Positions 40,615 through 49,703 are shown, numbered from the stretch's first letter. The stretch is DNA of 64,000 bases from Salinisphaera sp. G21_0 (GCF_017744115.1 NZ_JAGHQW010000021.1:1-64000), one strand, 5' to 3'. Numbers and translations: made by a program. The notes: generated by a model from the sequence alone, not told the origin.

Positions 40615-41522
40615 ACCCACTGGCACGCCCCAATTGCAGTAACAATACCTTTAATGAGATCAGCTATACCGGTCATACAGTTTACGATGGAAAGTGGGCT
40701 GACCGGAAAGTCATGAAAGAAGCCTTTGAGAGGGAGGGTTACATCGTTGCCGGGAATGTTTCCACTCCAGCGGATCGTAACAGGGCTGTCAGCCTGCTGC
40801 AACGTCAGGTCAAGCATCATCCAGCGGCCAGCATCAATGGTTTTTTTGAACTGTACCATGATGATGCCCTGGCCCAGCTGAGGCAGAACCCAACCATGGT
40901 CAAGTTGTTTGAAACCCTTTGGGATAATAAAAAACTATGGGTGGTATTTGACCGATGCATTTATATGCGGCCAGAAACAGACCAGAACAGCATACTCCCC
41001 CTTCATGTGGATCAAAATCCTCATACCCAGCCCGGTTTCAGTGCGGTTCAAGGCTTACTGGCGCTCAAGGATTGTGATAAAACCACCGGCATGCTGGGTA
41101 TTATCCCCGGCTCCCATCATGACTTCGGGCAATATAAATCGTGGTCAGATAATAAACAGGGCTGGATTGAATATCAGGGCGAAGATGTACAAGACCGTTG
41201 GCGGGCACTCCGGGCTGTGCAATTGAAAGAAGGGGAGATGGTGGTTTGGGATTCTCGCCTGACCCACTCACGATTTAATCCAGACCCGGACTGCACCGAC
41301 GACAGGCGCGAGCGTATGCTGGCGATGATCAGCTTTCTGCCCGCCTCTGCCGATGAGGCGCTAAGGGAAAAAAGGGTGCACGCCATGGAAAGCGGCACAG
41401 GCCAATACAATCATGAGGCAGGATTGCGGAAAACGGCAGGTTCTGACATTCAATCATTACGGGTAAACCGGGAAAACCTGACGGAAACAGGCAGGAAAAT
41501 CTATGGTATCGAACCCTGGTGA
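40611..41522 (+). CDS. PhyH-family Fe(II)/2-oxoglutarate dioxygenase
   Basis: A 303-residue protein of the phytanoyl-CoA dioxygenase family. The iron ligands are His132 and Asp134 (LHVDQNPH) and His219 (SRLTHSR), with Arg221 placed to bind 2-oxoglutarate. The PGSHHDF turn after LGI is typical. Such enzymes hydroxylate or otherwise oxidise small molecules, lipids or sugars. A strong AAGGAGGAGG site precedes the ATG, which overlaps the upstream stop by ATGA, so it is cotranslated with the glycosyltransferase. The likely role is a tailoring oxidation of the glycosylated product (inference). Confidence 0.8.
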   Translation: MNPLARPNCSNNTFNEISYTGHTVYDGKWADRKVMKEAFEREGYIVAGNVSTPADRNRAVSLLQRQVKHHPAASINGFFELYHDDALAQLRQNPTMVKLFETLWDNKKLWVVFDRCIYMRPETDQNSILPLHVDQNPHTQPGFSAVQGLLALKDCDKTTGMLGIIPGSHHDFGQYKSWSDNKQGWIEYQGEDVQDRWRALRAVQLKEGEMVVWDSRLTHSRFNPDPDCTDDRRERMLAMISFLPASADEALREKRVHAMESGTGQYNHEAGLRKTAGSDIQSLRVNRENLTETGRKIYGIEPW

Positions 41523-41617
41523 TGCTGGAGCAGTACTACCTGGCCAGATAAGGAAGCGCTTGATGATACCTTGTTCCCACGGTCCCGAGTTTGTTGCAAA
41601 AGTTATAAAAGCCTTGA
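41523..41617. other. Gap after the dioxygenase gene
   Basis: No clear terminator with a T run. GTTCCCACGGTCCC near 41567 is the left half of a short palindromic motif that recurs in this window. The gap up to 42004 is otherwise filled by the repeats listed next and by the F-box leader (41889-42004). Confidence 0.35.
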
Positions 41618-41723
41618 ACCACAAAGACACGAAGACACGAAGGATGCCTTTTTGATTTGCTGAGCGTAACTCAGGCAAGCCCAGAATAACCTTTGTGTCT
41701 TTGTGTCTTTGTGCCTTTGTGGT
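41618..41723. repeat. Interspersed palindrome (ACCACAAAGACACGAAG type)
   Basis: ACCACAAAGACACGAAGACACGAAGG (41618-41643) faces CTTTGTGTCTTTGTGTCTTTGTGCCTTTGTGGT (41691-41723). The arms pair with few mismatches around a 47-nt loop. Its minus-strand translation (KAQRHKDTK) is a known false-gene pattern from such repeats, so no CDS is called. Confidence 0.75.
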
Positions 41724-41756
41724 GCCCTTCTTTTTAAGTCCTTTCGCAACACCCTC

Positions 41757-41854
41757 TCCCCCGTGGGAATGCATACCGAACCTCTCCGTAAATTAGCCTC
41801 CCATTAAACTCTTATAATTCCGGGCAGAAACAGGCTGTTCCACATCCTGCAGGC
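41757..41854 (+). repeat. Dispersed 98-bp repeat, copy A
   Basis: TCCCCCGTGGGAATGCATACCG to CATCCTGCAGGC. It matches the reverse complement of 60562-60660 over its whole length at roughly 80% identity by eye, including CTCCCATTAAACTCT, ATTCCGGGC and GAAACAGG blocks. Confidence 0.7.
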
Positions 41855-42004
41855 TTCGGGGGGTTATCTGAGTTAATTAATCAAAGGACAATCAAGGCTG
41901 CCCGTGAACTTCCTGACCTTTGGCCTGTCCATTAAAACCGTGAATCAATGGTTGCCACATGTTTCGCAGTGCCGGTAATAACTCATTAATAATGGGGTAA
42001 GTCA

Positions 42005-43900
42005 ATGAGTGACCCTTTGTCTTCAGGTGCCGCCGGTGTCCCGATGGCACCGGATTGGCCTGCACATCTGCCGACAAAAACCTCACCCTCTGACTCCCCG
42101 TCCACTATCGCGCTTGCGGAGATAAGTCCTCAGAAACAGCCCCCGCAGAAACAAACTTTGTGGCAAAGAAGGATTACTGAACTTCCTCCCGAACTGTTGG
42201 CCATGATTTTTGACCACCTTGAATTCGATGATATCCGACGTGTCAATGCAACCTGTCTTGCATTTCGGGATGTGGTCACAGAATGCAAATACATTCAGGA
42301 ACTGTCTTATTTTGCCCGACTTCCGCAACGCTTCCGGGAACAGTTCCAGCAACATGTCTTTGGGCAGAAAAAATCCCGGTTCTTTCATCCATTTGCCACT
42401 CCAGCATTACGCAACAATAGAGGGATATCGTTCAGGGACAGGATAATAAAGAACCTCCCGCAGATGTCCGCACTATTATGCCTTGACACCCTGGGGAGGA
42501 TGGAATCATGTCCGGCTTATCGCATGGTCAAGCTATTAAAAGTTACGCTCCCTCAGCGTGCAGCATGGAATTCACAGCCACAGACCGGTGCCGCTATTGA
42601 GGTTCGCTTCAGCCCGTCCAGTCGTCATCTGTTGTTTTATGGCCGTTGCCTGAATGACTCCCGAGTTCTGGCCAGGGATGACCAGGGGCAATGGGCAGAA
42701 GAGCACCTGAATTGGTCCGATAACAGCCGCTCCCGGGTGGTTTCCGGGGCAAATTTCAGTGCTTGTGAAAATCGCCTGTTTACCTGGAACGGTAAGAATC
42801 GCGCGAATATGTTGCAACCTGCCCACAACCGCTGGGATGAAGACGACAAGGTAAAGTTATCGGGTCATGCGGTCGTGTTCAGCCCCTCGGGGAAATATAT
42901 GGCGGCCTACAAGCACGATCCTTTCATCGTCTGTCGCATGGACAACAATAATAAATGGCGAAAAGTGAAGATTAACGGCCTCTCCGGAGAGTTGATTAAA
43001 CTCGCCCTGTTCAGTCCATCGGAGCGATATTTGGCACTCCTCTGGTCGCATCCAACATCATGGGTGAATGAAATAACGATGCTATCTCTGAATGATCGTA
43101 GCGCTGAAGTCTGGAAATCACAGAACCTAAAAATATGTGAACATTATTTTGTTACTCATGCCCAATTTGGCCCGGTCGCAGATCAGTTACTGGTGGGTTT
43201 TGAAAAAAATCATGGCATTACCGGGCAGGTCTCAATATACAGCCGGGAATCATCGGGGAAATGGGAAGAGACTGTGATCTTCCCATGCTATTGTCCGGTT
43301 TTCTTGAGTTCTAACGGTCAATATCTGTTCAATAAAAGCTGGCTCATGGGCCTTGATATACTGCAAAACAAGTCCAGAGACTATGACGTGCGGCTATGGC
43401 ACCTACCGGAAAATTTGTCTGCCGGATCGCTGGACGATGGTCGCTTGCTGCAGCCGGATGCCGTATCAAGAGCGATTCTTGATTCAGAAATAACGCTCAG
43501 ACACAGTTTTCCGGTAAAAGTGGCGCGGTTCAGTCCGTCTGACAATTACCTAGTGGTCAGCTGTGAGTCGGGTACAGTCTACATCTGGGGGAAGAGCCAG
43601 GCTGGACAATGGGCAATTGAAACCATCACCGAAGAATGCGCCCCAATCACCATACCCTGGTTTAGCCCGTCCGGCCTTCATGTGCTGACCTGGAACCGTT
43701 CAATGGTAGGAATCCTCGGGCGCAGCGGTCAACAGCACTGGTCACTCAAAGGGGTTATCAAGCAAGACGGTATTCTGAAAGCCTACTTCAATCCACTATC
43801 AGAGCATGAGGTGGTGGTCCTGAGCCAAACTCAGAATGGCGACGTTACCAATATCAGTTTACAAGTCTGGGAAATAAGGGATGCTGGTACGCAGGATTGA
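42005..43900 (+). CDS. F-box protein with WD40-like repeats (paralogue 1)
   Basis: A 631-residue protein. The first 30 residues (MSDPLSSGAAGVPMAPDWPA) are shared with the other copies. Residues 57-95 form an F-box (ITELPPELLAMIFDHLEFDD to LAFRDVV), the eukaryotic module that binds Skp1 in SCF ubiquitin ligases. From about 195 onward, WD40-like blades recur, each with an FSPSxxYL core: VRFSPSSRHLLF, VVFSPSGKYMAA, ALFSPSERYLAL, ARFSPSDNYLVV, and TVYIWGKS-type ends. An F-box followed by a beta propeller is the layout of eukaryotic substrate receptors (Fbw type), so a host SCF adaptor is the likely role (inference). The GGGGTAAGTCA leader gives the ribosome site. Confidence 0.8.
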   Translation: MSDPLSSGAAGVPMAPDWPAHLPTKTSPSDSPSTIALAEISPQKQPPQKQTLWQRRITELPPELLAMIFDHLEFDDIRRVNATCLAFRDVVTECKYIQELSYFARLPQRFREQFQQHVFGQKKSRFFHPFATPALRNNRGISFRDRIIKNLPQMSALLCLDTLGRMESCPAYRMVKLLKVTLPQRAAWNSQPQTGAAIEVRFSPSSRHLLFYGRCLNDSRVLARDDQGQWAEEHLNWSDNSRSRVVSGANFSACENRLFTWNGKNRANMLQPAHNRWDEDDKVKLSGHAVVFSPSGKYMAAYKHDPFIVCRMDNNNKWRKVKINGLSGELIKLALFSPSERYLALLWSHPTSWVNEITMLSLNDRSAEVWKSQNLKICEHYFVTHAQFGPVADQLLVGFEKNHGITGQVSIYSRESSGKWEETVIFPCYCPVFLSSNGQYLFNKSWLMGLDILQNKSRDYDVRLWHLPENLSAGSLDDGRLLQPDAVSRAILDSEITLRHSFPVKVARFSPSDNYLVVSCESGTVYIWGKSQAGQWAIETITEECAPITIPWFSPSGLHVLTWNRSMVGILGRSGQQHWSLKGVIKQDGILKAYFNPLSEHEVVVLSQTQNGDVTNISLQVWEIRDAGTQD

Positions 43901-44153
43901 AGGCAAATGCGGTATGCATTACCACGCAGGGCGTGGAAATAAGAAGATACCGGAGCCTGCAGGATGTCAAACAACCGGTCAGGAATTCATGTCAGAAAAC
44001 CGGTGACTTTACTCCGTTGTCATTGTGAGTTAACGATCAATAATTTTTAAAACAGCCTCTTAATGTCTGCCGTAAGAACAACCTGTTTCTGTCCGGAAAC
44101 TTCCTGCCCTCAGGTCTGTCCAATATCATCATAAATCCATGGTTATGAAGGTT
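43901..44153. other. Gap between the two F-box genes
   Basis: No gene is visible. From about 44095 the sequence resembles the upstream segment of the other F-box copies, then is cut by the miniature element at 44154-44367. Confidence 0.45.
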
Positions 44154-44367
44154 CTAGGAGGTTGACCGAGAATAGCGCCCGTAGCGAGGATGGCAGAAAA
44201 TTGAGGATAAAAAGTCGGAAATTTTTAGTGAATAGTGGTTCTATTTGCTAAAAATTTCCGACTTTTTAGACCAATTTGCTGCCACCGCACGACTGCATGG
44301 ATGCAGGAGCTAGAGCAACGCAGGAGCGGTTGCCGGTAGGGCAGCCTATTCTCGGTCAGCCTCCTAG
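44154..44367. mobile_element. Miniature inverted-repeat element (copy 2, 214 bp)
   Basis: Ends CTAGGAGGTTGACCGAGAATAG and CTATTCTCGGTCAGCCTCCTAG form 22-bp terminal inverted repeats with one mismatch. The inner AAAAAGTCGGAAATTTTTAG palindrome is the same as in copy 1 at 8416. It has about 46 nt more than copy 1 before the right end. It sits inside the leader shared by the F-box genes: in the other two copies, GCAGTGCCGGTAATAACTC is continuous. Confidence 0.88.
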
Positions 44368-44400
44368 CCGGTAATAACTCATTAAGAATGGAGTAAGTCA

Positions 44401-46251
44401 ATGAGCGACCCTCTGTTTCCAGGGGCTGTCGGCGCTTCGATTGCACCGGATTGGCCTGCAAATGAGCCTGCTAAAACGCCCCCCCCCGGCTCCCCACGCG
44501 CTATCGCACTCCCGGAGGCAAGTCCGCAGACACAGCTTCCGCAACAACAACCGTTGTGGCAAAGAAGTATTACTGAACTCCCTCACGAACTTTTGGTCAT
44601 GATTTTTGACCATCTTGAATTCGATGACATCCGGCAAGTTAATGCAACCTGCCTGACATTCCGGGAAGTGGTGAAAGAAAACAATTATATTCAGGAACTG
44701 TCTTATTTTGCCCGACTTCCGCAACGCTTCCGGGAACAGTACCGGCAAATTGCCCCGTGGCAGAAAAAATCCAGGTGCTCTCATCCATTTGCCACTCCAG
44801 CATCACGTAACAACAGAGGGATATCGTTCAGGGACAGGATAATAAAGAACCTCCCGCAGATGCCCGCACTACTATGCCTTGAGACCTTGAGGAGGATGGA
44901 ATCATGCCCGGCTTACCGCCTGGTTCCGGGACACAAAGTCACTCTCCCGCAGCGTGATACAACTGAACCATATAATCAGACCGAAACTATTCTTGATTTT
45001 TGCCTCAGCCAGTCCAGTCGTCATCTGTTGTTTTATGGACGTCATTTGAATGACTACCGTATTCTGGCCAGGGATGACCGGGGGCAATGGGCAGAAGAGT
45101 ACGTCAATTGGTCCGGTAACAACGGCAGCCGGGTGATTACCGGGGCAAATTTCAGTGCTTGCACGAACCGCCTGTTAACCCGCAGCAGTGAGGGTTATGT
45201 GAATACCTTACGGTCTGCTAACAGCTGTTGGGAGGAAGTCGGCAAGGAAACTTTGCCGAACCAGACGGTCCAATTCAGCCCTTCCGGGAAATATATGGTG
45301 ACCTGTAATGAGGACAATCAGGTACTCATCTGGTGCATGGACGAAAATAATAAAAATTGGCTGAAAATGAAGGTTTCCGGCCTCTCCCCCAGAGCGTTGA
45401 TTGATCAAGTCCAGTTCAGTCCAACGGAGCGGTATCTGTCACTGCGCACGCTGGATAAAAGAACCATTTTATCTCTGGATGATTGTGGAGTCTGGTCAGC
45501 ACAGCATTCAATATTAATAGCAGAGGATTCGGGTTATGCCTGCTTCAGCCCAGTGGCAGATCAGCTTCTGGTGGGTATTGAACACAAACCCTACAATCCC
45601 GGGCGGGTTGCAATTCACAGCCCTGATCCATCGGGGAAATGGCAAGAGACGGTAATCTTCCCGACATACTTTCCGCTTCAATTCAGCTCTACCGGTAAAT
45701 ACCTGTTCGCTATATCTGATAAAATGGGCGGTCCGACGCCTTGCGAGGATTTGCTGCTATGGCACAGACCGGAAAATTGGTCTGACTGGTCGCTGAACCG
45801 GCCTCTCTCGCCGGAGTTGAGTTCCGCGTCAAGGCTTGAATCAGCAATAAGGCTCAAACATGATGGCGCTGTATATCAGGCGCTATTCAGCCCGTCTGAC
45901 AGTCACTTGCTGACCACCAGCTATAGAGGGACCGGTACAATTTGTATCTGGGAGAAGAGCCAGGCAGGGGCATGGTTAATTCAAACCATCACCAGGGAGT
46001 ACATCCCACGCGTCACCCACTTTAGCCTGTCAGGCCTTCATGCACTGACTTGCAACGATCACATGGTAGAAATCCTGGGGCGCAACGATCAAAAGCACTG
46101 GTCACTCAAGGGGAAGATCGAGCAAGACGGTATCCTGAAAGCATGCTTCAATCCCATGTCAGAGCATGAAGTGGTGGTCTTGAGCCGTACCGGGGAAGGC
46201 GATATGACCAATTTCACTCTACAAGTTTGGGAAATAAGCAAGCCGGATTGA
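44401..46251 (+). CDS. F-box protein with WD40-like repeats (paralogue 2)
   Basis: A 616-residue paralogue of the gene at 42005, close in sequence through the N-terminal 170 residues and more divergent in the propeller. The F-box is at 57-95 (ITELPHELLVMIFDHLEFDD, LTFREVV). WD-like blades show VQFSPSGKYMVT, VQFSPTERYLSL, ALFSPSDSHLLT and TICIWEKS. No signal peptide is visible. The ribosome site GGAGTAAGTCA is retained, but the miniature element lies 34 bp upstream of the start, so its original promoter may be displaced. Faster change in the blades than in the F-box fits diversified target binding (inference). Confidence 0.8.
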   Translation: MSDPLFPGAVGASIAPDWPANEPAKTPPPGSPRAIALPEASPQTQLPQQQPLWQRSITELPHELLVMIFDHLEFDDIRQVNATCLTFREVVKENNYIQELSYFARLPQRFREQYRQIAPWQKKSRCSHPFATPASRNNRGISFRDRIIKNLPQMPALLCLETLRRMESCPAYRLVPGHKVTLPQRDTTEPYNQTETILDFCLSQSSRHLLFYGRHLNDYRILARDDRGQWAEEYVNWSGNNGSRVITGANFSACTNRLLTRSSEGYVNTLRSANSCWEEVGKETLPNQTVQFSPSGKYMVTCNEDNQVLIWCMDENNKNWLKMKVSGLSPRALIDQVQFSPTERYLSLRTLDKRTILSLDDCGVWSAQHSILIAEDSGYACFSPVADQLLVGIEHKPYNPGRVAIHSPDPSGKWQETVIFPTYFPLQFSSTGKYLFAISDKMGGPTPCEDLLLWHRPENWSDWSLNRPLSPELSSASRLESAIRLKHDGAVYQALFSPSDSHLLTTSYRGTGTICIWEKSQAGAWLIQTITREYIPRVTHFSLSGLHALTCNDHMVEILGRNDQKHWSLKGKIEQDGILKACFNPMSEHEVVVLSRTGEGDMTNFTLQVWEISKPD

Positions 46252-46276
46252 AGACAATGGCCAGCTGTTTTGAACT

Positions 46277-46303
46277 CGTTCCCCCAGTGTCCCCCGTGGG
46301 AAC
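46277..46303. repeat. Short GTTCCC/GGGAAC palindrome between convergent genes
   Basis: CGTTCCCCCAGTGTCCCCCGTGGGAAC, flanked by CGAG/CTCG arms, lies in the 81-bp gap between the convergent F-box gene and malM. It belongs to a motif (GTTCCCAC...GTGGGAATGCATACCG) also seen near 41567-41778 and 60511-60560. It may also act as a terminator. Confidence 0.55.
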
Positions 46304-46332
46304 AAGAAAACGAGCTGGCGCCCCGAACACGT

Positions 46333-47385
46333 TCAGAACAGCGCATCTATATGACTGAGCAACATCCTGGCCTGATCAATCACCCCCAGGGCAGCCCGTG
46401 TTTCACCTTGTTGCAAATACATCATTAACTGCTGCTGATAAGCATGGGACAAGCGTTTATCGATTTCCTGCGAATCTGAAGCGGTGCTTTCAATGGCATT
46501 ACCATCGGATTCACGTCTATAAAGCGCAGAAAATGCCACCTGCAGATCAGCATGCATCTGACCCGCACTCTCCCGCAGCGCCAAAGCCTCCTGAACCTTG
46601 CCATCGCCCAGCAACTGAAGAACGGTCTCTCGATACTCTTTACTTAAAGCAATAGTGTCAAAAGCGACGGCTGCCTCAGCCTCTCTTCCTGTAGGAACCG
46701 GCGGCGTATAAGCAGGCCCCGGCGCAGAGCCGGCACTGTACGCTTCGGTCAGTGACATGGCTTCCAGAGTAATAACCCCATGATCACTGGCCGTCGCCAG
46801 CACATCCTTGGTAGCCGGTGGCATAAAGCCCCGGGCCTTTGCATACTCCTTCTCCATATCAACAACCTGAAGCTTATGGTTGCGACCATCATCACTCATA
46901 TAAACGACAATGTATTCAACTGGCGTCAGCAGCGGGTCACGATTGTCTACCACAAAGCTGTGATAAAAATACTCCTGACCAAGCAGGCCCGGCTTCTGGT
47001 AATGCAAAGCCGTAACTGGCACGGTTTTAACCAACTGGTAATGCTTATCGAGCAGTTGCACTTCCGGCATAAAGGCCGAAGCTTCCCGGCCAAATTTCCC
47101 ACGTTTTATCTGACTGCTGATTTTGAACCGGTAGGCACCATACCCGGGTAGCTGCCAGCCTATAACGGCAGAATCGCTGTCAGTCGTTTTCAGCGTTGCA
47201 GACTGTTCCGTCAGCCCAATGGTCTGCTGAATAGCTTCGTCGTATATCCGCAGTGGTTGATAGTTCAGGGTCGGTAAAGAGTGGTAAACAGCCACAGGCT
47301 CTTTAGCAGCCGGGGCTATCGAAGAATCATTGGTTGCACAGCCAGCCAGTAGGCCAAGTGCCAGGCAGAGCGCTGTTTTTTTCAT
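46333..47385 (-). CDS. malM: Maltose operon periplasmic lipoprotein MalM
   Basis: A 350-residue lipoprotein. ATG 47385 gives MKKTALCLALGLLAGCA with lipobox LLAGC, so it is lipidated at Cys16; the upstream in-frame TTG is not needed. The body is like E. coli MalM, a periplasmic protein of the maltose regulon whose exact role is unclear. The C-terminal helical part is longer than in E. coli (306 residues). It follows malQ by about 100 bp, with an operator-like palindrome between. Confidence 0.88.
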   Translation of the reverse strand: MKKTALCLALGLLAGCATNDSSIAPAAKEPVAVYHSLPTLNYQPLRIYDEAIQQTIGLTEQSATLKTTDSDSAVIGWQLPGYGAYRFKISSQIKRGKFGREASAFMPEVQLLDKHYQLVKTVPVTALHYQKPGLLGQEYFYHSFVVDNRDPLLTPVEYIVVYMSDDGRNHKLQVVDMEKEYAKARGFMPPATKDVLATASDHGVITLEAMSLTEAYSAGSAPGPAYTPPVPTGREAEAAVAFDTIALSKEYRETVLQLLGDGKVQEALALRESAGQMHADLQVAFSALYRRESDGNAIESTASDSQEIDKRLSHAYQQQLMMYLQQGETRAALGVIDQARMLLSHIDALF

Positions 47386-47446
47386 CGTATTACTCAACGG
47401 GATAAATCAATTGCCTGAATTCTATCGGTATTCATCAGAGAGCGAG

Positions 47447-47464
47447 TCTGTAAACGATTACAGA
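47447..47464. promoter_or_regulatory. Operator-like palindrome upstream of malM
   Basis: TCTGTAAACGATTACAGA: 7-bp perfect arms around ACGA. Its TGTAAACGATTACA core matches 12 of 14 positions of a perfect TGTAAACGTTTACA-type LacI-family operator and resembles the sites upstream of malE and glgB. It is 62 nt before the malM start. Confidence 0.7.
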
Positions 47465-47487
47465 TCCCGCTACGATCAGCTTAAGGG

Positions 47488-49683
47488 CTACTTTGCCTTA
47501 CGACAGCCACTCAGGTTGGCAAAGAACTGCTGATTCTCTTTGCTGGCCAGCATTGCAGAAATACTCTGAGGCAGACGACGACGCCAGTTTGGATATTCAC
47601 TACAGGTGCCAGGTACATTCACCGGAGAGTCAATCATCATCACATCTTCCAGCTGGAAGCCGGCTATTTGCGAAGCCGACAAGGCCAGGTAATAGCTGAA
47701 TCTCTCCATGATGTTACGACTGAATGCCGGTGCCGTGTTTGCCTGAAGGTCAACGCCTTCTGGTAATTCACCAAGGTCAGCCAGGGTATTCAGCACTGCC
47801 TTGCGGGTCTGTTCGCGGGCATCGTGGTCAGCGGCGGCACGCTCTTCGGAGAAAAAGCCCAGGGATTCCATCAGGTCGATGTCTTTGCCATCCCACCAGC
47901 CTTTCATGGTGGGTGTGTCATGGCACACCAGCATCGCCAGGGCTTTTTCACGGTACTTGTCGGGTGCCGTATAACGATCCTTATTCTGCTGGAAGATCCC
48001 CATCACACTGCCGTACATTCTTGCCGGAGGCAGACTGTCGGTTATTTCCTGTGGTACCACACCCAGGTCTTCACCAAACACCAGACACTGTTGGCGATGA
48101 CTTTCCAGTTTGATAATCCCCAGCAAATCCTGCAGCGGATAATGGACGTAACAGCCATAACGGGCACCTTTGTTGTCGGTGTTGCCGTTCGGACACCACC
48201 AGAGACGGAACAACCCCATGGCATGATCAATACGCAACGCACCGCAGTTACGCATATTGTTCCGAATCAGCTCAACGAAGGGCTGGTAACGTTCCTCTTT
48301 CAAGACCACCGGGTTGAACGGTGGCAGACCCCAGTCCTGACCCATCGGCCCCAAACCATCGGGCGGGGCTCCAGTGCTGGCTTCGAGAACAAATAAATTA
48401 CGATCCGCCCAGACATCGGCACCGTTGCTGTCGACACCCACCGCCAGGTCACGGTAGAGACCAACCATCATACCAGCGTCTTTGGCTTTGTCCTGGGCCG
48501 CGTTCAGCTGTTCATCCATCTGCCACTGGAGGTATTTAAAGAACGTAATCCGTGCCTGATTCATCCTGGCAAAGGCCCTGACCTCTTTACTGTCTGGCAC
48601 CTGGTACGCCTCTGGCCAGCAGCGCCATCCCCAGCTATTAATATCGGTTTTCCGGAAATGCTCATACAGTGCTTCAAACAGGGCAAACTGATCTAACCGC
48701 GCGCCCCTTGACTGACAGAAAGCGGTGAACGCCTGATCCCGGTCTGTTCCCTTGCCCAGATGCTGTTCGGCAAACTCATTAAACAACAGTTCCAACACCG
48801 ACATTTTAAATGGTGCAACTTTGTCGTATTCAACAAGGTCGGTGCTGCGTAATTGATCAATCAATCCCTGGTGGTGTGCAACAATCTCACGGGCTGATGC
48901 ACAGTCTGTGTACTCCGCCACCTGTTCAGGATCAATGTACAGTACATTATCAAACAGGCGGGTCGATGGACTGTAAGGCGAGCAGTGCAGTGGATTGGAC
49001 GGATACAGGGCATGCACCGGATTCAGGCCAACAAAATCAGCTCCTTGCTCACCCATACCTGCCGCCAGCGCACCCAGGTCGGTGAGATCACCCATCCCCC
49101 AGTTACGTTCAGAGCGAAGGGTATACAGCTGAATACCGGAACCCCAGATTTTAGCGCCCTGTTTCATGGCTTCCGGTTCATAACAAACTTCTGGTACCAC
49201 AATCAATCCGGCTTCTGCCGTGAACGCTTTCCCCTGAACCGCCATCGTGTGATAACCCAGTGGCAGGTATTCAGGCACTGAAACCTCAAGGGCAATATAC
49301 TCTTTGCGCTCCAGCTTCACGGTTTTGGACACAACAGCCGTGGTCAGATCAGCATGATGGCTAACCTGGTCACCGTTTTCCAGCGTTATCCTCACCTCAA
49401 CAGACGATGGACGTTTACTCTTGGGGCAGCGCAGTACGAAAGAGAAGTTTTGCCCCTGATGGGCAACCGTCACTGGTGATAAAGGAGATTGCCACAGCTT
49501 TAACTGTTCAGTGGCTATCGCCTGTTTCAGCGCCGCATTACTGCTAACGTCAAAACCCATGGCAGCCAGCAGGGGAATTTTGTTCTCAGTGTCAATGGCT
49601 ACCGGAGTACCATCCCAGTCCTTATAGCCGCTGGCCATGCCACACAGGTCACCCAGACTGTCGATTAATTGGTGATCAAGCAT
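47488..49683 (-). CDS. malQ: 4-alpha-glucanotransferase (amylomaltase) MalQ
   Basis: Cytosolic GH77 enzyme that transfers glucan chains between maltodextrins, releasing glucose and making substrates for phosphorylase. The 731-residue length is near E. coli (694). Catalytic segments are visible: LRIDHAMGLFRLW with the Asp nucleophile, LVFGEDLGVVP with the Glu acid/base and VCHDTPTMKGWW with the transition-state Asp. An N-terminal domain of about 140 residues carries beta strands before the barrel (GSGIQLYTLRSERNWGMGD). It lies downstream of malK with a 10-bp hairpin just before its start. Confidence 0.96.
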   Translation of the reverse strand: MLDHQLIDSLGDLCGMASGYKDWDGTPVAIDTENKIPLLAAMGFDVSSNAALKQAIATEQLKLWQSPLSPVTVAHQGQNFSFVLRCPKSKRPSSVEVRITLENGDQVSHHADLTTAVVSKTVKLERKEYIALEVSVPEYLPLGYHTMAVQGKAFTAEAGLIVVPEVCYEPEAMKQGAKIWGSGIQLYTLRSERNWGMGDLTDLGALAAGMGEQGADFVGLNPVHALYPSNPLHCSPYSPSTRLFDNVLYIDPEQVAEYTDCASAREIVAHHQGLIDQLRSTDLVEYDKVAPFKMSVLELLFNEFAEQHLGKGTDRDQAFTAFCQSRGARLDQFALFEALYEHFRKTDINSWGWRCWPEAYQVPDSKEVRAFARMNQARITFFKYLQWQMDEQLNAAQDKAKDAGMMVGLYRDLAVGVDSNGADVWADRNLFVLEASTGAPPDGLGPMGQDWGLPPFNPVVLKEERYQPFVELIRNNMRNCGALRIDHAMGLFRLWWCPNGNTDNKGARYGCYVHYPLQDLLGIIKLESHRQQCLVFGEDLGVVPQEITDSLPPARMYGSVMGIFQQNKDRYTAPDKYREKALAMLVCHDTPTMKGWWDGKDIDLMESLGFFSEERAAADHDAREQTRKAVLNTLADLGELPEGVDLQANTAPAFSRNIMERFSYYLALSASQIAGFQLEDVMMIDSPVNVPGTCSEYPNWRRRLPQSISAMLASKENQQFFANLSGCRKAK

Positions 49684-49703
49684 TGAGTTTCTTCATAGGT
49701 AGG

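Noticed and set aside
41457-41774. 105-residue minus-strand ORF with KAQRHKDTK
   Set aside because: This is translation of an interspersed palindrome of the ACCACAAAGACAC type; such false ORFs are common in databases.
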